Below, in pieces: positions 9,711 through 19,606 of a DNA stretch of 55,098 bases. Numbering within the stretch: the stretch's first letter is position 1; the number at the start of each line of letters is the position of its first letter. Under the pieces are notes generated by a model. The model was given only the letters and a program-made list of their open reading frames with translations. It was not told where the DNA came from and made no database searches. The translations under genes and the position numbers were made by a program. The stretch comes from Rhodocyclaceae bacterium. GTDB lineage: Bacteria > Pseudomonadota > Gammaproteobacteria > Burkholderiales > Rhodocyclaceae. The DNA lies in contig JAUXXJ010000021.1 of assembly GCA_030681195.1 (NCBI GenBank), positions 1 through 55,098 of the forward strand, in the 5' to 3' direction.

Positions 9711-11045
9711 TTGGCCAATGCAACCGCTGAAGCGCTGGCGTTAGGGAAGTCGGGTAAGTTCGGCGATCTCTGGCGTCGGCTGTGGTTCCTGCTGGGTGCC
9801 TTGATTGTTTTTCGGATCGGGGCGCATATTCCTGTTCCGGGCATCGACCCCGTCCAACTTGCAGAGTTGTTTAACTCTCAGCAGGGTGGCATCCTCGGCG
9901 TATTCAATCTGTTTTCGGGCGGTGCGCTGTCACGATTTACAATTTTCGCTTTGGGTATCATGCCTTACATTTCGGCATCGATCATCATGCAGTTGATGAC
10001 GATTGCGATTCCCACGCTTGAGCAGTTGAAAAAAGAGGGAGAGGCGGGCCGACGCAAGATTACGCAATACACGCGTTACGGTACATTGGTGTTGGCGCTT
10101 TTCCAAGCAACAGGCATGGCCATCGCGTTGGAATCACAAGCTGGCTTGGTTCTTGATCCAGGCATGATCTTTCGGCTTACAACTGTAATGACGCTTGTAA
10201 CGGGAACTATGTTCCTGATGTGGTTGGGTGAGCAGATTACCGAGCGAGGCTTGGGTAATGGCATTTCCATCATCATCTTTGCAGGCATCGTCGCTGGCTT
10301 ACCCAGTGCGTTAGGCGGATTGTTTGAACTTGTTCGCACTGGAGCAATGCATCCGCTGACTTCGATCGTAATTTGTATCCTTGTAGTTGTAGTGACTGGA
10401 TTTGTCGTTTTTGTCGAGCGCGGCCAACGCAAGATTCTTGTCAATTACGCGAAGCGCCAAGTGGGTAATAAGATATACGGTGGGCAGAGTTCGCATCTCC
10501 CGTTGAAGTTAAACATGGCAGGTGTCATTCCGCCTATCTTTGCTTCTTCCATCATCCTCTTCCCGGCAACGGCAGCCAGTTGGTTTGGCGCAAGCGAGGG
10601 GATGACTTGGTTGAAGGATATTGCCGCCACCTTATCACCAGGCCAACCGGTGTATGTCATTCTGTATGCGGCCGCAATTATTTTCTTCTGCTTTTTCTAC
10701 ACGGCCCTGGTATTTAACCCTAAGGAAACTGCGGACAACTTGAAGAAGAGTGGCGCATTTGTTCCTGGCTACCGTCCTGGCGATCAAACGGCACGCTATA
10801 TCGACAAGATTCTGATGCGCTTGACACTGGTTGGCGCGCTCTATATCACGCTGGTTTGCTTGTTGCCGGAATTTCTGATCCTCAAATGGAACGTGCCGTT
10901 CTATTTCGGGGGAACTTCATTGCTGATTATTGTGGTTGTTACGATGGATTTCATGGCTCAGGTTCAGGCCTATATCATGTCGCACCAATATGAGAGTCTG
11001 CTTAAAAAGGCTAACTTCAAGGGTGCGGGCTTGCCAGTGCGTTAA
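9711..11045 (+). CDS. secY: Preprotein translocase subunit SecY
   Basis: SecY is the channel of the Sec translocon in the inner membrane. The 444-residue product starts on TTG (9711), 9 bases after AGGAAG. It contains [14 protein letters not shown] at the first membrane segment, the plug region [21 protein letters not shown], the cytoplasmic loop [17 protein letters not shown] stretch ([18 protein letters not shown]), and the C-terminal [16 protein letters not shown]. About ten hydrophobic segments are visible. Confidence 0.97.
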   Translation: MANATAEALALGKSGKFGDLWRRLWFLLGALIVFRIGAHIPVPGIDPVQLAELFNSQQGGILGVFNLFSGGALSRFTIFALGIMPYISASIIMQLMTIAIPTLEQLKKEGEAGRRKITQYTRYGTLVLALFQATGMAIALESQAGLVLDPGMIFRLTTVMTLVTGTMFLMWLGEQITERGLGNGISIIIFAGIVAGLPSALGGLFELVRTGAMHPLTSIVICILVVVVTGFVVFVERGQRKILVNYAKRQVGNKIYGGQSSHLPLKLNMAGVIPPIFASSIILFPATAASWFGASEGMTWLKDIAATLSPGQPVYVILYAAAIIFFCFFYTALVFNPKETADNLKKSGAFVPGYRPGDQTARYIDKILMRLTLVGALYITLVCLLPEFLILKWNVPFYFGGTSLLIIVVVTMDFMAQVQAYIMSHQYESLLKKANFKGAGLPVR

Positions 11046-11064
11046 AGTCAACCGTTAGGCAGCG

Positions 11065-11283
11065 ATGTCGAAAGAAGACGTTATTGAGATGCAGGGTGAG
11101 GTTCTCGAGAACCTTCCCAATGCGACGTTTAAAGTAAAGTTAGAAAACGGGCATGTGGTCTTGAGCCACATATCCGGCAAGATGCGGATGCACTATATCC
11201 GTATCCTGCCTGGTGATAAGGTAACAGTGCAGTTGACGCCTTACGATTTTAACAAGGCACGGATTGTGTTCCGTGCCAAGTGA
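11065..11283 (+). CDS. infA: Translation initiation factor IF-1
   Basis: IF-1 occupies the A site during initiation. The 72-residue product begins [19 protein letters not shown] and contains [20 protein letters not shown], an OB-fold S1-like domain. Its place between secY and rpmJ is typical of betaproteobacteria and differs from the gamma arrangement. Confidence 0.97.
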   Translation: MSKEDVIEMQGEVLENLPNATFKVKLENGHVVLSHISGKMRMHYIRILPGDKVTVQLTPYDFNKARIVFRAK

Positions 11284-11311
11284 GTAACAACAGGTTTTTG
11301 TGGAGATAGAG

Positions 11312-11425
11312 ATGAGAGTTCAAGCTTCGGTTAAGCGCATTTGTCGCAAGTGCAAGATCATTCGTCGTCATGGCGTGGTCCGTGTCATTTGTGCTGATCC
11401 GCGCCACAAGCAACGTCAGGGTTGA
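11312..11425 (+). CDS. rpmJ: 50S ribosomal protein L36 (zinc-binding form)
   Basis: This short frame encodes 37 residues beginning [20 protein letters not shown] and ending DPRHKQRQG. Cys11, Cys14, Cys27 and His32 form the zinc ribbon of the classical L36. GGAGATAGAG gives a ribosome-binding site. The stop codon region overlaps the -35 box of the next promoter. Confidence 0.95.
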   Translation: MRVQASVKRICRKCKIIRRHGVVRVICADPRHKQRQG

Positions 11426-11450
11426 TAGCCACGGGTTTTTATTTTAGAAT
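11422..11450 (+). promoter_or_regulatory. Promoter of the alpha operon, overlapping the rpmJ stop codon
   Basis: TTGATA at 11422-11427 and TAGAAT at 11445-11450 are exactly 17 bases apart, and each matches consensus at 5 of 6 positions. The TGA of rpmJ lies inside the -35 box. The leader to rpsM is about 90 bases. Confidence 0.6.
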
Positions 11451-11547
11451 CGCCGGTTCGCATTTTGTCGGCGAAGCATTTTGTTAGCAAGTATGTGTCA
11501 GGTTGGGCGACCAGCCTTGCTGAGTTAAAAAAGACAAGGGAAGAAAG

Positions 11548-11913
11548 ATGGCCCGTATTGCAGGCGTAAACATTCCGAATCATCAACACACCGAAATTGC
11601 ATTAACAGCAATCTATGGTGTCGGGCGTACCCGCGCGCAGAAGATTTGTGACGCAGCGGGTGTCAAGCGGTCGACGAAAATCAAGGATCTCACCGAGTCC
11701 GACATGGATCGCTTGCGCGAGGAAGTGGGTCGGTTCGCGGTAGAAGGCGATCTGCGCCGCGAAGTCACCATGAATATCAAGCGGCTCATGGACTTGGGTT
11801 GCTATCGTGGCGTGCGCCATCGGCGTGGCCTCCCGGTTCGTGGTCAGCGGACTCGTACCAACGCCCGTACGCGCAAGGGACCGCGCAAATCGGTTGCAGG
11901 CGCTAAAAAATAA
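11548..11913 (+). CDS. rpsM: 30S ribosomal protein S13
   Basis: S13 bridges the subunits and contacts P-site tRNA. The 121-residue product begins [20 protein letters not shown] and contains the helix-hairpin-helix region [17 protein letters not shown] and the [20 protein letters not shown] tail. GGGAAGAAAG precedes the start. It opens the alpha operon. Confidence 0.97.
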   Translation: MARIAGVNIPNHQHTEIALTAIYGVGRTRAQKICDAAGVKRSTKIKDLTESDMDRLREEVGRFAVEGDLRREVTMNIKRLMDLGCYRGVRHRRGLPVRGQRTRTNARTRKGPRKSVAGAKK

Positions 11914-11931
11914 TCAGCAAGGTAAATACAC

Positions 11932-12321
11932 ATGGCCAAGACAACGACCAAAGTACGCAAGAAGGTCAAAAAGAACGTTGCAGAGGGCATTGCCCACGTG
12001 CATGCGTCTTTTAACAACACGATCATCACCATTACCGATCGCCAAGGAAACGCCCTGTCTTGGGCGACGTCCGGTGGAGCGGGCTTCAAGGGGTCACGTA
12101 AGTCAACCCCTTTTGCTGCCCAGGTGGCCGCTGAAGCGGCTGGTAAAGCTGCCCAGGAATGCGGTATCAAGAATCTGGAAGTGCGCATCAAGGGCCCCGG
12201 CCCTGGTCGAGAGTCTGCTGTCCGCGCACTGAATGCGCTGGGCATAAAAATCAGCAGCATTACCGACATTACCCCGATCCCCCACAATGGTTGCCGGCCG
12301 CCCAAGCGCCGTCGCATCTAA
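11932..12321 (+). CDS. rpsK: 30S ribosomal protein S11
   Basis: S11 forms the platform near the E site. The 129-residue product contains [39 protein letters not shown] and ends [11 protein letters not shown]. Its stop codon lies inside a perfect 13-bp tandem duplication (12313-12338), so a second copy of the last codons and stop follows directly downstream. Confidence 0.97.
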   Translation: MAKTTTKVRKKVKKNVAEGIAHVHASFNNTIITITDRQGNALSWATSGGAGFKGSRKSTPFAAQVAAEAAGKAAQECGIKNLEVRIKGPGPGRESAVRALNALGIKISSITDITPIPHNGCRPPKRRRI

Positions 12322-12338
12322 GCGCCGCATCTAAGCGC
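12313..12338 (+). repeat. 13-bp tandem duplication across the rpsK stop codon
   Basis: CGCATCTAAGCGC occurs twice back to back at 12313-12325 and 12326-12338. Each copy contains the TAA that ends rpsK. The protein end is unchanged because the first stop is used. Confidence 0.9.
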
Positions 12339-12369
12339 TGATACAGCCTCAAATTAAGGAGTTAGCAAA

Positions 12370-12999
12370 GTGGCCCGTAATCTGGATCCAAAATGCCGTC
12401 AATGTCGCCGTGAGGGGGAGAAGCTTTTCCTCAAGGGGGAGAAGTGTTTTACCGACAAGTGTTCGATTGATCGTCGTTCGTACGCCCCCGGTCAACATGG
12501 CCAGAAATCTGGTCAGCGCTTGTCCGGCTACGGTCAGCAGCTGCGTGAGAAGCAGAAGATTCGCCGCCTCTATGGCGTCCTTGAGCGTCAATTTCGTAGG
12601 GTGTTTGGCGAAGCAAGTCGCCGTAAGGGTCAGACTGGCGAGAACTTGCTACAGCTCTTGGAAGGCCGTCTAGATTCAGTGGCTTATCGCATGGGCTTTG
12701 GTGCCTCGCGCGCTGAATCACGTCAGATCGTTCGCCATAACGGCGTGTTAGTGAACGGTAAGCGTGTCAATATTCCGTCCTACAACCTGCGCCCAGGCGA
12801 TACCGTTCAGCTGACCGATGTCACGCGTGCCCATCTACGCAGTAAGGCCGCACTGGAGGCAGCAGAGTCGCGCGGCTTTCCTGCATGGATCGACATGGAC
12901 GTCAAGGCAGGCAAGGGTATTTTCAAAGCCTATCCGGCGCGTGATGAACTTCCAGCTTCCGTCAAGGAAGGTTTGGTCGTCGAACTGTACTCGCGTTAA
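12370..12999 (+). CDS. rpsD: 30S ribosomal protein S4
   Basis: S4 is a primary 16S binder and, in E. coli, the repressor of the alpha operon. The 209-residue product starts on GTG (12370) after AAGGAG. It has cysteines at CRQC and KCFTDKC near residues 9-31, which is the zinc-binding form, and the S4 domain GRLDSVAYRMGFGASRAES. It ends with EGLVVELYSR. Confidence 0.96.
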   Translation: MARNLDPKCRQCRREGEKLFLKGEKCFTDKCSIDRRSYAPGQHGQKSGQRLSGYGQQLREKQKIRRLYGVLERQFRRVFGEASRRKGQTGENLLQLLEGRLDSVAYRMGFGASRAESRQIVRHNGVLVNGKRVNIPSYNLRPGDTVQLTDVTRAHLRSKAALEAAESRGFPAWIDMDVKAGKGIFKAYPARDELPASVKEGLVVELYSR

Positions 13000-13010
13000 T
13001 TCTTTTTCCC

Positions 13011-13042
13011 ATGCGCCCGGAGCCAACTGGTTCTGGGCGCAT
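13011..13042 (+). promoter_or_regulatory. Hairpin between rpsD and rpoA
   Basis: ATGCGCCC at 13011-13018 pairs with GGGCGCAT at 13035-13042. No U-run follows, so it is more likely an attenuator or RNA-processing structure than a full terminator. It lies directly before the rpoA ribosome-binding site. Confidence 0.5.
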
Positions 13043-13063
13043 TTGCTTACTTGAGGATTGAAG

Positions 13064-14053
13064 ATGCAAAGTCTCGCGCTTCTGAAGCCCCGCATTATTG
13101 ATGTCCAAGCCCTGTCACCCGTTCATGCACGTGTGGTGATGGAGCCCTTTGAACGTGGTTACGGCCACACGTTGGGCAATGCTTTGCGCCGCATTCTGTT
13201 GTCGTCAATGCCCGGCGCTGCGCCGACCGAGATGACAATCGATGGCGTGTTGCATGAGTACTCCACGCTGGAGGGCATCCGTGAAGACGTTGTGGACATC
13301 ATGCTGAACCTGAAGGGTGTGGTGATGCGTCTGCATAACCGTGGTGAGATCATGCTGACCCTTTCGAAAAAGGGTGAGGCCGGCGACACGATTGTCACCG
13401 CTCGTGACATCCAGACAACGCACGACGTTGAGATCATCAATCCGGATCATGTCATTGCCCACTTGGCCCCAGGCGGAAAACTGGAGATGCAGATCAAGGT
13501 CGAGGCTGGCCGTGGTTATGTCCCCGCCAATGTGCGCCTAAACGCGAAAGAAAACAAATCGGTCGGCCGCATCCTGATTGATGCCTCGTTCAGTCCGGTA
13601 CGTCGCGTCAGCTATCAGGTCGAGGCGGCTCGCGTTGAACAGCGTACGGATCTTGACAAGCTGATCATCGATATCGAAACCAATGGTGCGATCGATCCAG
13701 AAGAGTCGATTCGCTACGCAGCCAGCATTCTGATGGATCAGTTGTCGGTCTTCTCCGATCTGGAAGGCACGCCGATCTCGATCGAAATGCCGAAGCAGAC
13801 GACGGTAGATCCCATCCTGCTGCGCCCGGTGGATGATCTTGAACTGACGGTTCGTTCGGCCAACTGTCTGAAAGCCGAAAATATTTACTACATCGGTGAT
13901 CTGATTCAGCGTACCGAGACTGAACTGTTGAAGACACCAAACCTTGGCCGCAAGTCGCTGAACGAGATCAAGGAAGTTCTGGCCTCGCGTGGTTTGACGC
14001 TCGGCATGAAGCTCGAAAACTGGCCCCCGGTTGGTCTCGAAAAGATGGGCTGA
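13064..14053 (+). CDS. rpoA: RNA polymerase alpha subunit
   Basis: Alpha nucleates the core enzyme through its N-terminal domain and contacts UP elements and activators through its C-terminal domain. The start at ATG 13064 gives 329 residues, as in E. coli. The in-frame TTG at 13058 directly abuts TGAGGA, while ATG has a 6-base spacing. [20 protein letters not shown] marks the N-terminal domain and [20 protein letters not shown] the DNA-binding C-terminal domain. Confidence 0.97.
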   Translation: MQSLALLKPRIIDVQALSPVHARVVMEPFERGYGHTLGNALRRILLSSMPGAAPTEMTIDGVLHEYSTLEGIREDVVDIMLNLKGVVMRLHNRGEIMLTLSKKGEAGDTIVTARDIQTTHDVEIINPDHVIAHLAPGGKLEMQIKVEAGRGYVPANVRLNAKENKSVGRILIDASFSPVRRVSYQVEAARVEQRTDLDKLIIDIETNGAIDPEESIRYAASILMDQLSVFSDLEGTPISIEMPKQTTVDPILLRPVDDLELTVRSANCLKAENIYYIGDLIQRTETELLKTPNLGRKSLNEIKEVLASRGLTLGMKLENWPPVGLEKMG

Positions 14054-14100
14054 TTAGGCTCGTCTTGGTTATTAGTTACAACTCACATAAAAACGATTAA

Positions 14101-14127
14101 CCGGCCACTAGCCTAGTGCGGTGGCCG
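14101..14127 (+). promoter_or_regulatory. Hairpin between rpoA and rplQ
   Basis: CGGCCAC at 14102-14108 pairs with GTGGCCG at 14121-14127. A competing inner palindrome, CACTAG-C-CTAGTG, overlaps it. There is no U-run. It may be an RNA-processing or stability structure within the alpha transcript. Confidence 0.45.
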
Positions 14128-14149
14128 CATAAAGTGAAAGGAATAAATC

Positions 14150-14548
14150 ATGCGTCACGGTAACGGACTGCGCAAACTCAACCGTACCTCTTCACATCGG
14201 CAGGCGATGCTGCGCAACATGACGGTGTCCCTGCTGCGCTTTGAAGCCATCAAGACTACGCTCCCGAAGGCCAAGGAGTTGCGTCGTGTGGTTGAGCCGA
14301 TTATTACCCTCGGCAAGAAGCCTTCGCTGGCCAATCGCCGCCTTGCGTTTGATCGCCTGCGCGACCGCGAGATCGTCGGCAAGGTGTTTGATGTGCTTGG
14401 GCCGCGTTTCGCCAACCGTAACGGTGGTTACCTACGCATTCTCAAGATGGGTTTCCGCGTCGGCGACAATGCACCTATGGCCTACGTCGAGCTGCTTGAT
14501 CGGCCGGAAGGCGACACAACGCAGGAAGAAGCACCGACGGCTGAGTAA
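14150..14548 (+). CDS. rplQ: 50S ribosomal protein L17
   Basis: L17 lies at the base of the large subunit. The 132-residue product begins [20 protein letters not shown] and contains [19 protein letters not shown] and [31 protein letters not shown] precedes the start. It is the last gene of the ribosomal cluster and is followed by a terminator. Confidence 0.97.
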   Translation: MRHGNGLRKLNRTSSHRQAMLRNMTVSLLRFEAIKTTLPKAKELRRVVEPIITLGKKPSLANRRLAFDRLRDREIVGKVFDVLGPRFANRNGGYLRILKMGFRVGDNAPMAYVELLDRPEGDTTQEEAPTAE

Positions 14549-14569
14549 GCCGATCAAAGGACCATCAAG

Positions 14570-14593
14570 AGCCGGCCGCCAGCCGGCTTTTTT
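14570..14593 (+). terminator. Rho-independent terminator after rplQ
   Basis: AGCCGGC (14570-14576) and GCCGGCT (14582-14588) form a 7-bp GC-rich stem with a 5-base loop, followed by a run of T. It ends the alpha operon and separates it from the convergent gltL. Confidence 0.9.
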
Positions 14594-14609
14594 AATTCCG
14601 CCTTGAACC

Positions 14610-15338
14610 TCAGTGACTGAGAATCTTGGAGAGGAATTGCTGGGCACGCTCCGAGCGCGGTGTGCCAAAGAACTCTTCCTTCGTCGCGTCCTCAACGATA
14701 TGGCCATGATCCATGAAGATCACCCGATCAGCGACCTTGCGTGCGAAGCCCATCTCGTGGCTTACCACCATCATGGTCATGCCCTCGTTGGCCAGTTCGA
14801 CCATGACATCAAGGACTTCATTGATCATTTCCGGGTCGAGTGCCGAGGTGGGCTCATCGAACAACATGCAGATTGGGTCCATGGCGAGTGCGCGAGCTAT
14901 AGCGACGCGCTGCTGTTGTCCGCCGGACAATTGCCCTGGAAACTTGTCCGCCTGAGACCTTAGCCCAACGCGATCGAGTAATTTCAATCCTCGCTCGTGG
15001 GCTTCTTCCTTGCTACGACCGAGTACTTTGGTTTGGCCAATCGCAAGATTTTCGGTGATGCTCATGTGCGGGAACAATTCGAAGTGCTGGAAAACCATCC
15101 CGACGTGGGCGCGCAATTTGGGCAGGTTGGTCTTGGGATCACCCACCGAGGTACCATTGACGGCGATAGCCCCCTGCTGAAATGCTTCCAAGCCATTGAC
15201 GCATTTGATCAGCGTCGATTTCCCTGAGCCGGAAGGTCCACAAACGACGACGACATCGCCCTTTGTGATCTGGGTGCTGCAATCGGTCAATACTTGGAAT
15301 TGACCGTACCATTTGCTGACGTTATTGATTTCGATCAT
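14610..15338 (-). CDS. gltL: Glutamate/aspartate ABC importer, ATP-binding subunit
   Basis: This subunit powers amino acid uptake across the inner membrane. The 242-residue product begins [17 protein letters not shown] and has Walker [10 protein letters not shown], signature LSGGQQQR, Walker [14 protein letters not shown] and the switch histidine in [15 protein letters not shown]. The frame is open upstream but AGGATC 8 bases before 15338 and the family N-terminus fix the start. It is the last gene of gltI-J-K-L and is convergent with rplQ. Confidence 0.93.
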   Translation of the reverse strand: MIEINNVSKWYGQFQVLTDCSTQITKGDVVVVCGPSGSGKSTLIKCVNGLEAFQQGAIAVNGTSVGDPKTNLPKLRAHVGMVFQHFELFPHMSITENLAIGQTKVLGRSKEEAHERGLKLLDRVGLRSQADKFPGQLSGGQQQRVAIARALAMDPICMLFDEPTSALDPEMINEVLDVMVELANEGMTMMVVSHEMGFARKVADRVIFMDHGHIVEDATKEEFFGTPRSERAQQFLSKILSH

Positions 15339-15351
15339 GACAAGATCCTGG

Positions 15352-16023
15352 CTAGCGAATGATGGCGATACGGGATTGCAGGTGTTTGACCAAACGGGAA
15401 AGTGCAAAGCAGATCACAAAGTAGACGAAGGCGACAAAGATATACATTTCAATCGGCCGGTTGTAGTTCTTGCCTGCAATTTCAGCGGCCTTTAGCAAGT
15501 CTTTGGCGCCAATGGCATAGACCAGCGAGGTGTCCTGAAACAGAATGATGGTCTGGGTCAGCAGAATAGGCAGCATGTTGCGGAATGCCTGGGGAAGAAC
15601 GACATGCCCCATGGTCTGCCAATAGGTCATACCAATCGCCTGCCCAGCCATGACCTGGCCCCGTGGAACGCTCTGAATGCCAGCCCGCATGATTTCGCTG
15701 TAGTACGCCGCTTCGAACAAGGTGAACGTAATGATTGCCGAATTCTCGGCGCCCATCGGTTTGCCCGTGAGGAGGGGAATGATCAGGAAGAACCAGAGGA
15801 TTACCATCAGCAGCGGTATTGAACGCATCAGGTTGACATACCAAGTGGCCGCCATGGCCAGCGGCGCGATTGGGGAAAGACGTGCCAGCGCCAGTAAGGT
15901 GCCGAGGATGATGCCACCAGTCATGGCAATCAAGGTGAGCTTGACTGTGAACAGTAGTCCCGTCCAGATGAAGGGCAGGCTAGGGCCAATGACGCTGAGA
16001 TCAAGCTGGGCGAAGAAGCTCAT
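15352..16023 (-). CDS. gltK: Glutamate/aspartate ABC importer, permease
   Basis: A 223-residue inner-membrane permease of the HisM family with hydrophobic segments around residues 15-45, 50-75, 85-110 and 185-210. The EAA-like loop is seen in [20 protein letters not shown]. Its start overlaps the gltJ stop by 4 bases and gltL follows after 13 bases, so the subunits are made from one message. Confidence 0.92.
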   Translation of the reverse strand: MSFFAQLDLSVIGPSLPFIWTGLLFTVKLTLIAMTGGIILGTLLALARLSPIAPLAMAATWYVNLMRSIPLLMVILWFFLIIPLLTGKPMGAENSAIITFTLFEAAYYSEIMRAGIQSVPRGQVMAGQAIGMTYWQTMGHVVLPQAFRNMLPILLTQTIILFQDTSLVYAIGAKDLLKAAEIAGKNYNRPIEMYIFVAFVYFVICFALSRLVKHLQSRIAIIR

Positions 16024-16757
16024 TTGGCGGTTGCAATAAAACCGGGAACGCGCGAACGTTTTTCAATGAAGGCCATACCCCGGTTGGCAATAAACGCACA
16101 AATGAAGTACAGCACCGTAACGGCCAGATAGGCTTCAATGCCCTGCTCGGAATCTTCTTGCATTTGCCGGGCTTGGAAGGTCAGTTCCAGAACACCAATG
16201 GCAAAGGCGACAGAGGAGTTTTTGAAGACATTCATGAACTCTGAAGTTAGGGGCGGAATAATGATGCGGAAGGCCATCGGCAGGATGACGTAGCGATACG
16301 TCTGGGGCAAGGTAAACCCGATGGCGAGCCCGGCCATACGCTGGCCGTTGGGAAGGCTCTGGACGCCTGCGCGTACCTGTTCGGCAATGCGGGCAGATGT
16401 GAACAGGCCGAGACAAAGGACGGCGGTGACGAATTCCTTTGCCGGCATGTCCTGCTTGACCCACAGGGACAGATCCCGTGGCAAAAGCTCCGGGACAACA
16501 AAGAACCAGAGGAGCATCTGAACAAGCAGGGGGACGTTGCGAAACAGTTCGACCCAGCAGGTGGCAAAAAAAGCGAGGCCACGGTGCGGGGTTGTGCGCA
16601 GGGTGCCGATGATGCCACCGCAAAGCAGCGCAATGACCCACGCGGATAACGCAACGGCAACCGTCCAGCCGAAGCCGGTGATCAGCCAGTCAAGGTAGGT
16701 TTCCTCTCCAGCCTTGACCTGCTCGAAGAAGATGCCCCAGTTCCAGTGATAGTTCAT
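16020..16757 (-). CDS. gltJ: Glutamate/aspartate ABC importer, permease
   Basis: The second permease, 245 residues, begins MNYHWNWGIFFEQVKAGEETY, the usual GltJ N-terminus. An upstream ATG-free extension to 16781 is possible but unlikely. The EAA-like loop is AGVQSLPNGQRMAGLAIGFT. It overlaps gltK by 4 bases and is separated from gltI by 54 bases that hold a copy of the dispersed 24-base repeat. Confidence 0.92.
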   Translation of the reverse strand: MNYHWNWGIFFEQVKAGEETYLDWLITGFGWTVAVALSAWVIALLCGGIIGTLRTTPHRGLAFFATCWVELFRNVPLLVQMLLWFFVVPELLPRDLSLWVKQDMPAKEFVTAVLCLGLFTSARIAEQVRAGVQSLPNGQRMAGLAIGFTLPQTYRYVILPMAFRIIIPPLTSEFMNVFKNSSVAFAIGVLELTFQARQMQEDSEQGIEAYLAVTVLYFICAFIANRGMAFIEKRSRVPGFIATAK

Positions 16758-16785
16758 AGGGTATGTACGTCGAGACAGCACACAT

Positions 16786-16809
16786 GCCGTCTCGCCAGCG
16801 CCGACTTTT
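16786..16809 (-). repeat. Dispersed 24-base repeat, copy 1 (after gltI)
   Basis: On the plus strand this reads GCCGTC, TC, GCCAGCGCCGACTTTT. It is identical to the copies in recG and dacB. It lies 3 bases past the gltI stop and points the same way as gltI transcription. Confidence 0.9.
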
Positions 16810-16811
16810 GA

Positions 16812-17714
16812 TTACTTCTTGTTGTATTGCTCGGCAGGTGCGTCGCTAGGGTTTTGGATGAGTTCCTTGAGCTTGTCACTCATCGGGAAGTTCATGTTCG
16901 CGCCCTTGGGCGGAATCGGTGCCATGAACCACTTGGCGTAAAGCTTGCCGATTTCACCTGACTTGCCGAGGTCGCGGATCACCGTATTCACCAGGCCCTG
17001 GAATTGCGGATCCTCCTTGCGGATCATGATGGCGATTGGTTCGATATTGAGGGTCTCACCGACGATCGCATAGTCCGCCGGGTTCTTCGAGGTGACGATC
17101 AGGCCGGCCAGCAGGTTGTCGTCCATGACGAAGGCAACGGCGCGGTCGGATTCCAGCATCAGGAAGGCGTCGGCGTGATCCTTGCCGTAGACTTCCTTGA
17201 AGTCGATCCCTTTGCCTTTTTCATGAGCGCGCATCAACTGGACCGAAGTGGTGCCCGTGGTGGTCGCGACCGGTTTGCCGCCGAGTTGTGACAAGCTGGT
17301 AATGCCAGAAGATTTCTTGACGGCCATGCGTACGTTGGTGACGAAGGTCGTCGGTGCAAAGGCCACCTGGTTCTGGCGCGCGGCGTTATTGGTGGTCGAG
17401 CCACACTCGAGATCGACGGTGCCGTTGGTGACCAGCGGAATGCGGTTTTGTGAGGTGACAGCCTGATGATTGACCTTCAGGGTTTTCAGGTCCAGCTTGC
17501 TCTTGACGGCATCGACGATGCGATTGCAGATGTCGATGTGGTAACCGATTGGCTGCTGTTTGTCGTCGAGATAGGAGAGGGGATATGAGGATTCGCGGAT
17601 GCCCATGGTGATGCTTCCGGAACCCTTGATCTTGGCCAGCGTATCGGCAAAAACTGGCTGCGTGAAGGCAAGGGCGGAGGCAAGGGTCAGTCCGAGGACG
17701 ATGGTTTTCTTCAT
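16812..17714 (-). CDS. gltI: Glutamate/aspartate periplasmic binding protein
   Basis: A 300-residue solute-binding protein. Residues 1-23 (MKKTIVLGLTLASALAF, then QPVFA) are a signal peptide with cleavage before DTLAK. The mature start KIKGSGSITMGIRESSYPLS and the stretch GYHIDICNRIVDAVK are typical of GltI. AGGAG 6-7 bases before 17714 sets the start, and the longer open frame upstream is not supported. It is the first gene of the transporter operon. Confidence 0.93.
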   Translation of the reverse strand: MKKTIVLGLTLASALAFTQPVFADTLAKIKGSGSITMGIRESSYPLSYLDDKQQPIGYHIDICNRIVDAVKSKLDLKTLKVNHQAVTSQNRIPLVTNGTVDLECGSTTNNAARQNQVAFAPTTFVTNVRMAVKKSSGITSLSQLGGKPVATTTGTTSVQLMRAHEKGKGIDFKEVYGKDHADAFLMLESDRAVAFVMDDNLLAGLIVTSKNPADYAIVGETLNIEPIAIMIRKEDPQFQGLVNTVIRDLGKSGEIGKLYAKWFMAPIPPKGANMNFPMSDKLKELIQNPSDAPAEQYNKK

Positions 17715-17757
17715 GGCAGTCTCCTGATGTCCTGATGAAAGGGATGGGGAGCGGTGA

Positions 17758-19575
17758 CTATACCGCGTCCGGCGCGGGCATACTGTTTTCCTGTTGCTGC
17801 AAGGCCCACATGTGGGCATACACCCCGCCTCGCTCGAGCAGATCGCGATGCGTGCCCCGCTCGACGATGCGACCGGCATCGAGTACGAGAATTTCATTGG
17901 CATTCATCACCGTCGACAGCCGGTGTGCGATCACCAGCGTGGTGCGTCCGACAGCGGCCTGTTCGAGTTCGGCCTGAATGGCTTTCTCGGTTTTCGAATC
18001 GAGCGCCGAGGTGGCTTCGTCGAAAATCAGGATGGGCGGATTTTTCAGCAGGGTGCGTGCGATGGCGACGCGCTGCTTCTCGCCACCAGAGAGTTTGAGG
18101 CCGCGCTCACCTACCCGCGTGTTGTAGCCGTCAGGTAGGCGCTCGATGAACTCGGCCAGATGGGCGGCTCGCGCAGCCTCTTCCACTTCAGCCATGCTGG
18201 CGCTGGGGCGACCATACTGGATGTTGTAGGCCAGCGTGTCGTTGAACAGCACCGTGTCCTGCGGCACGATGCCGATGGCACTGCGCAGGGAATGTTGCGT
18301 CAGTTGACGCAGGTCCTGACCATTGATGCGGATACTGCCGCCATTGACGTCATAGAAACGAAACAGCAGGCGTGCGAGCGTGCTCTTCCCTGAGCCGCTG
18401 TGACCGACCACGGCGACCGTGTGGCCGGCGGGGATCTCGAAGCTGACTTCATGCAGGATGGCTCGGCGTTCCTCATACGAAAAGTTTACTTGGTCGAAAC
18501 GAACAGCGCAGGGACCGGATTCGAGGCTGCGTGCATCAGGCCCATCCTGGATTTCCAGGTTCTGGCCGAGCAGGTTGAACAGCCGTTCGATATCGGTCAG
18601 CGATTGGCGAATTTCACGGTAGAGCACCCCGAGAAAATTCAGCGGGATGTAAAGCTGGATCAGGAAGGCATTGACGAGGACGATGTCACCGACCGTCATC
18701 GAGCCGTTGGCGACGCCTTCGGCGGCACGCCACATCATCAATGCCACGCCGACGGCAATGATTGCGGCTTGGCCCATGTTGAGGTAGGAGAGCGAGAACT
18801 GGCTGCGGATCTGAGCCGTCTCCAGCTTCAGCATGTGCTGGTCGTAGCGCGCCTTCTCCCAACCTTCATTGTTGAAGTACTTGACCGTCTCGTAATTCAG
18901 CAGGCTGTCGATGGCACGGGTGTTGGCCGCTGAGTCGAGTTCATTGACCTCGCGACGGATGATGGTGCGCCAGTTTGACAGGATGACGGTGAAGACGACA
19001 TAAACCACCAGCGTACCGGTGGCGATCAGGACGAAGCTGGGTTCGTAGCGGGCGGCGAGGATGCCCAGCACCAGGGCGACCTCAATCAGCGTCGGCAGGA
19101 TCGAATAGATCGTGTAACTGATCAGCGAACCAATGGCGCGCGTACCGCGTTCGATGTCGCGCGTCAGCCCGCCGGTTTGGCGCTCCAGATGAAAACGCAG
19201 TGACATGTTGTGCAGATGCTCGAATACCTGCAGGGCAATGGTGCGTACGGCGCGTTGCGTGACACGGGCGAAAATCAGTTCGCGCAGCTCCGTGAATAGC
19301 GATACCGAAAAACGCAGCACACCATATACGGCGACTAGCGCAATCGGCACGACAAGAAGGGTCTGCTGCGCATCCTTGCCGGTGGTGAAACCGTCAATGA
19401 TGTCTTTGAAGATGAGTGGGACGCTGACGTTGGCGAGCTTGGCCCCGATCAGGCAGGCGAGCGCAAGCAGAATGCGACCTCGCCACTGCCAAAGATAAGG
19501 AAACAGCGTCTTCAGGGTTTGCCAGTCATGGCGTTCCTGGGCGGGCGGAGCCGGCAGGGCGATATCACGGCGCAT
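17758..19575 (-). CDS. ABC exporter of the Atm1/HMT1 type (fused membrane and ATPase domains)
   Basis: A 605-residue half-transporter. The membrane domain (about residues 30-320) has six hydrophobic segments and includes ETVKYFNNEGWEKARYD, the hallmark of the Atm1/ABCB7 family that exports glutathione-linked sulfur or metal compounds. The ATPase has Walker A GHSGSGKST, signature LSGGEKQR, Walker B ILIFDEATSALD and IAHRLSTV. The start at ATG 19575 is preferred to TTG 19581, though no clear ribosome-binding site is seen. It is transcribed away from the thioesterase gene. Confidence 0.9.
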   Translation of the reverse strand: MRRDIALPAPPAQERHDWQTLKTLFPYLWQWRGRILLALACLIGAKLANVSVPLIFKDIIDGFTTGKDAQQTLLVVPIALVAVYGVLRFSVSLFTELRELIFARVTQRAVRTIALQVFEHLHNMSLRFHLERQTGGLTRDIERGTRAIGSLISYTIYSILPTLIEVALVLGILAARYEPSFVLIATGTLVVYVVFTVILSNWRTIIRREVNELDSAANTRAIDSLLNYETVKYFNNEGWEKARYDQHMLKLETAQIRSQFSLSYLNMGQAAIIAVGVALMMWRAAEGVANGSMTVGDIVLVNAFLIQLYIPLNFLGVLYREIRQSLTDIERLFNLLGQNLEIQDGPDARSLESGPCAVRFDQVNFSYEERRAILHEVSFEIPAGHTVAVVGHSGSGKSTLARLLFRFYDVNGGSIRINGQDLRQLTQHSLRSAIGIVPQDTVLFNDTLAYNIQYGRPSASMAEVEEAARAAHLAEFIERLPDGYNTRVGERGLKLSGGEKQRVAIARTLLKNPPILIFDEATSALDSKTEKAIQAELEQAAVGRTTLVIAHRLSTVMNANEILVLDAGRIVERGTHRDLLERGGVYAHMWALQQQENSMPAPDAV

Positions 19576-19606
19576 AAGCAAATTCTACTGCGGTATGATC
19601 CGACGC

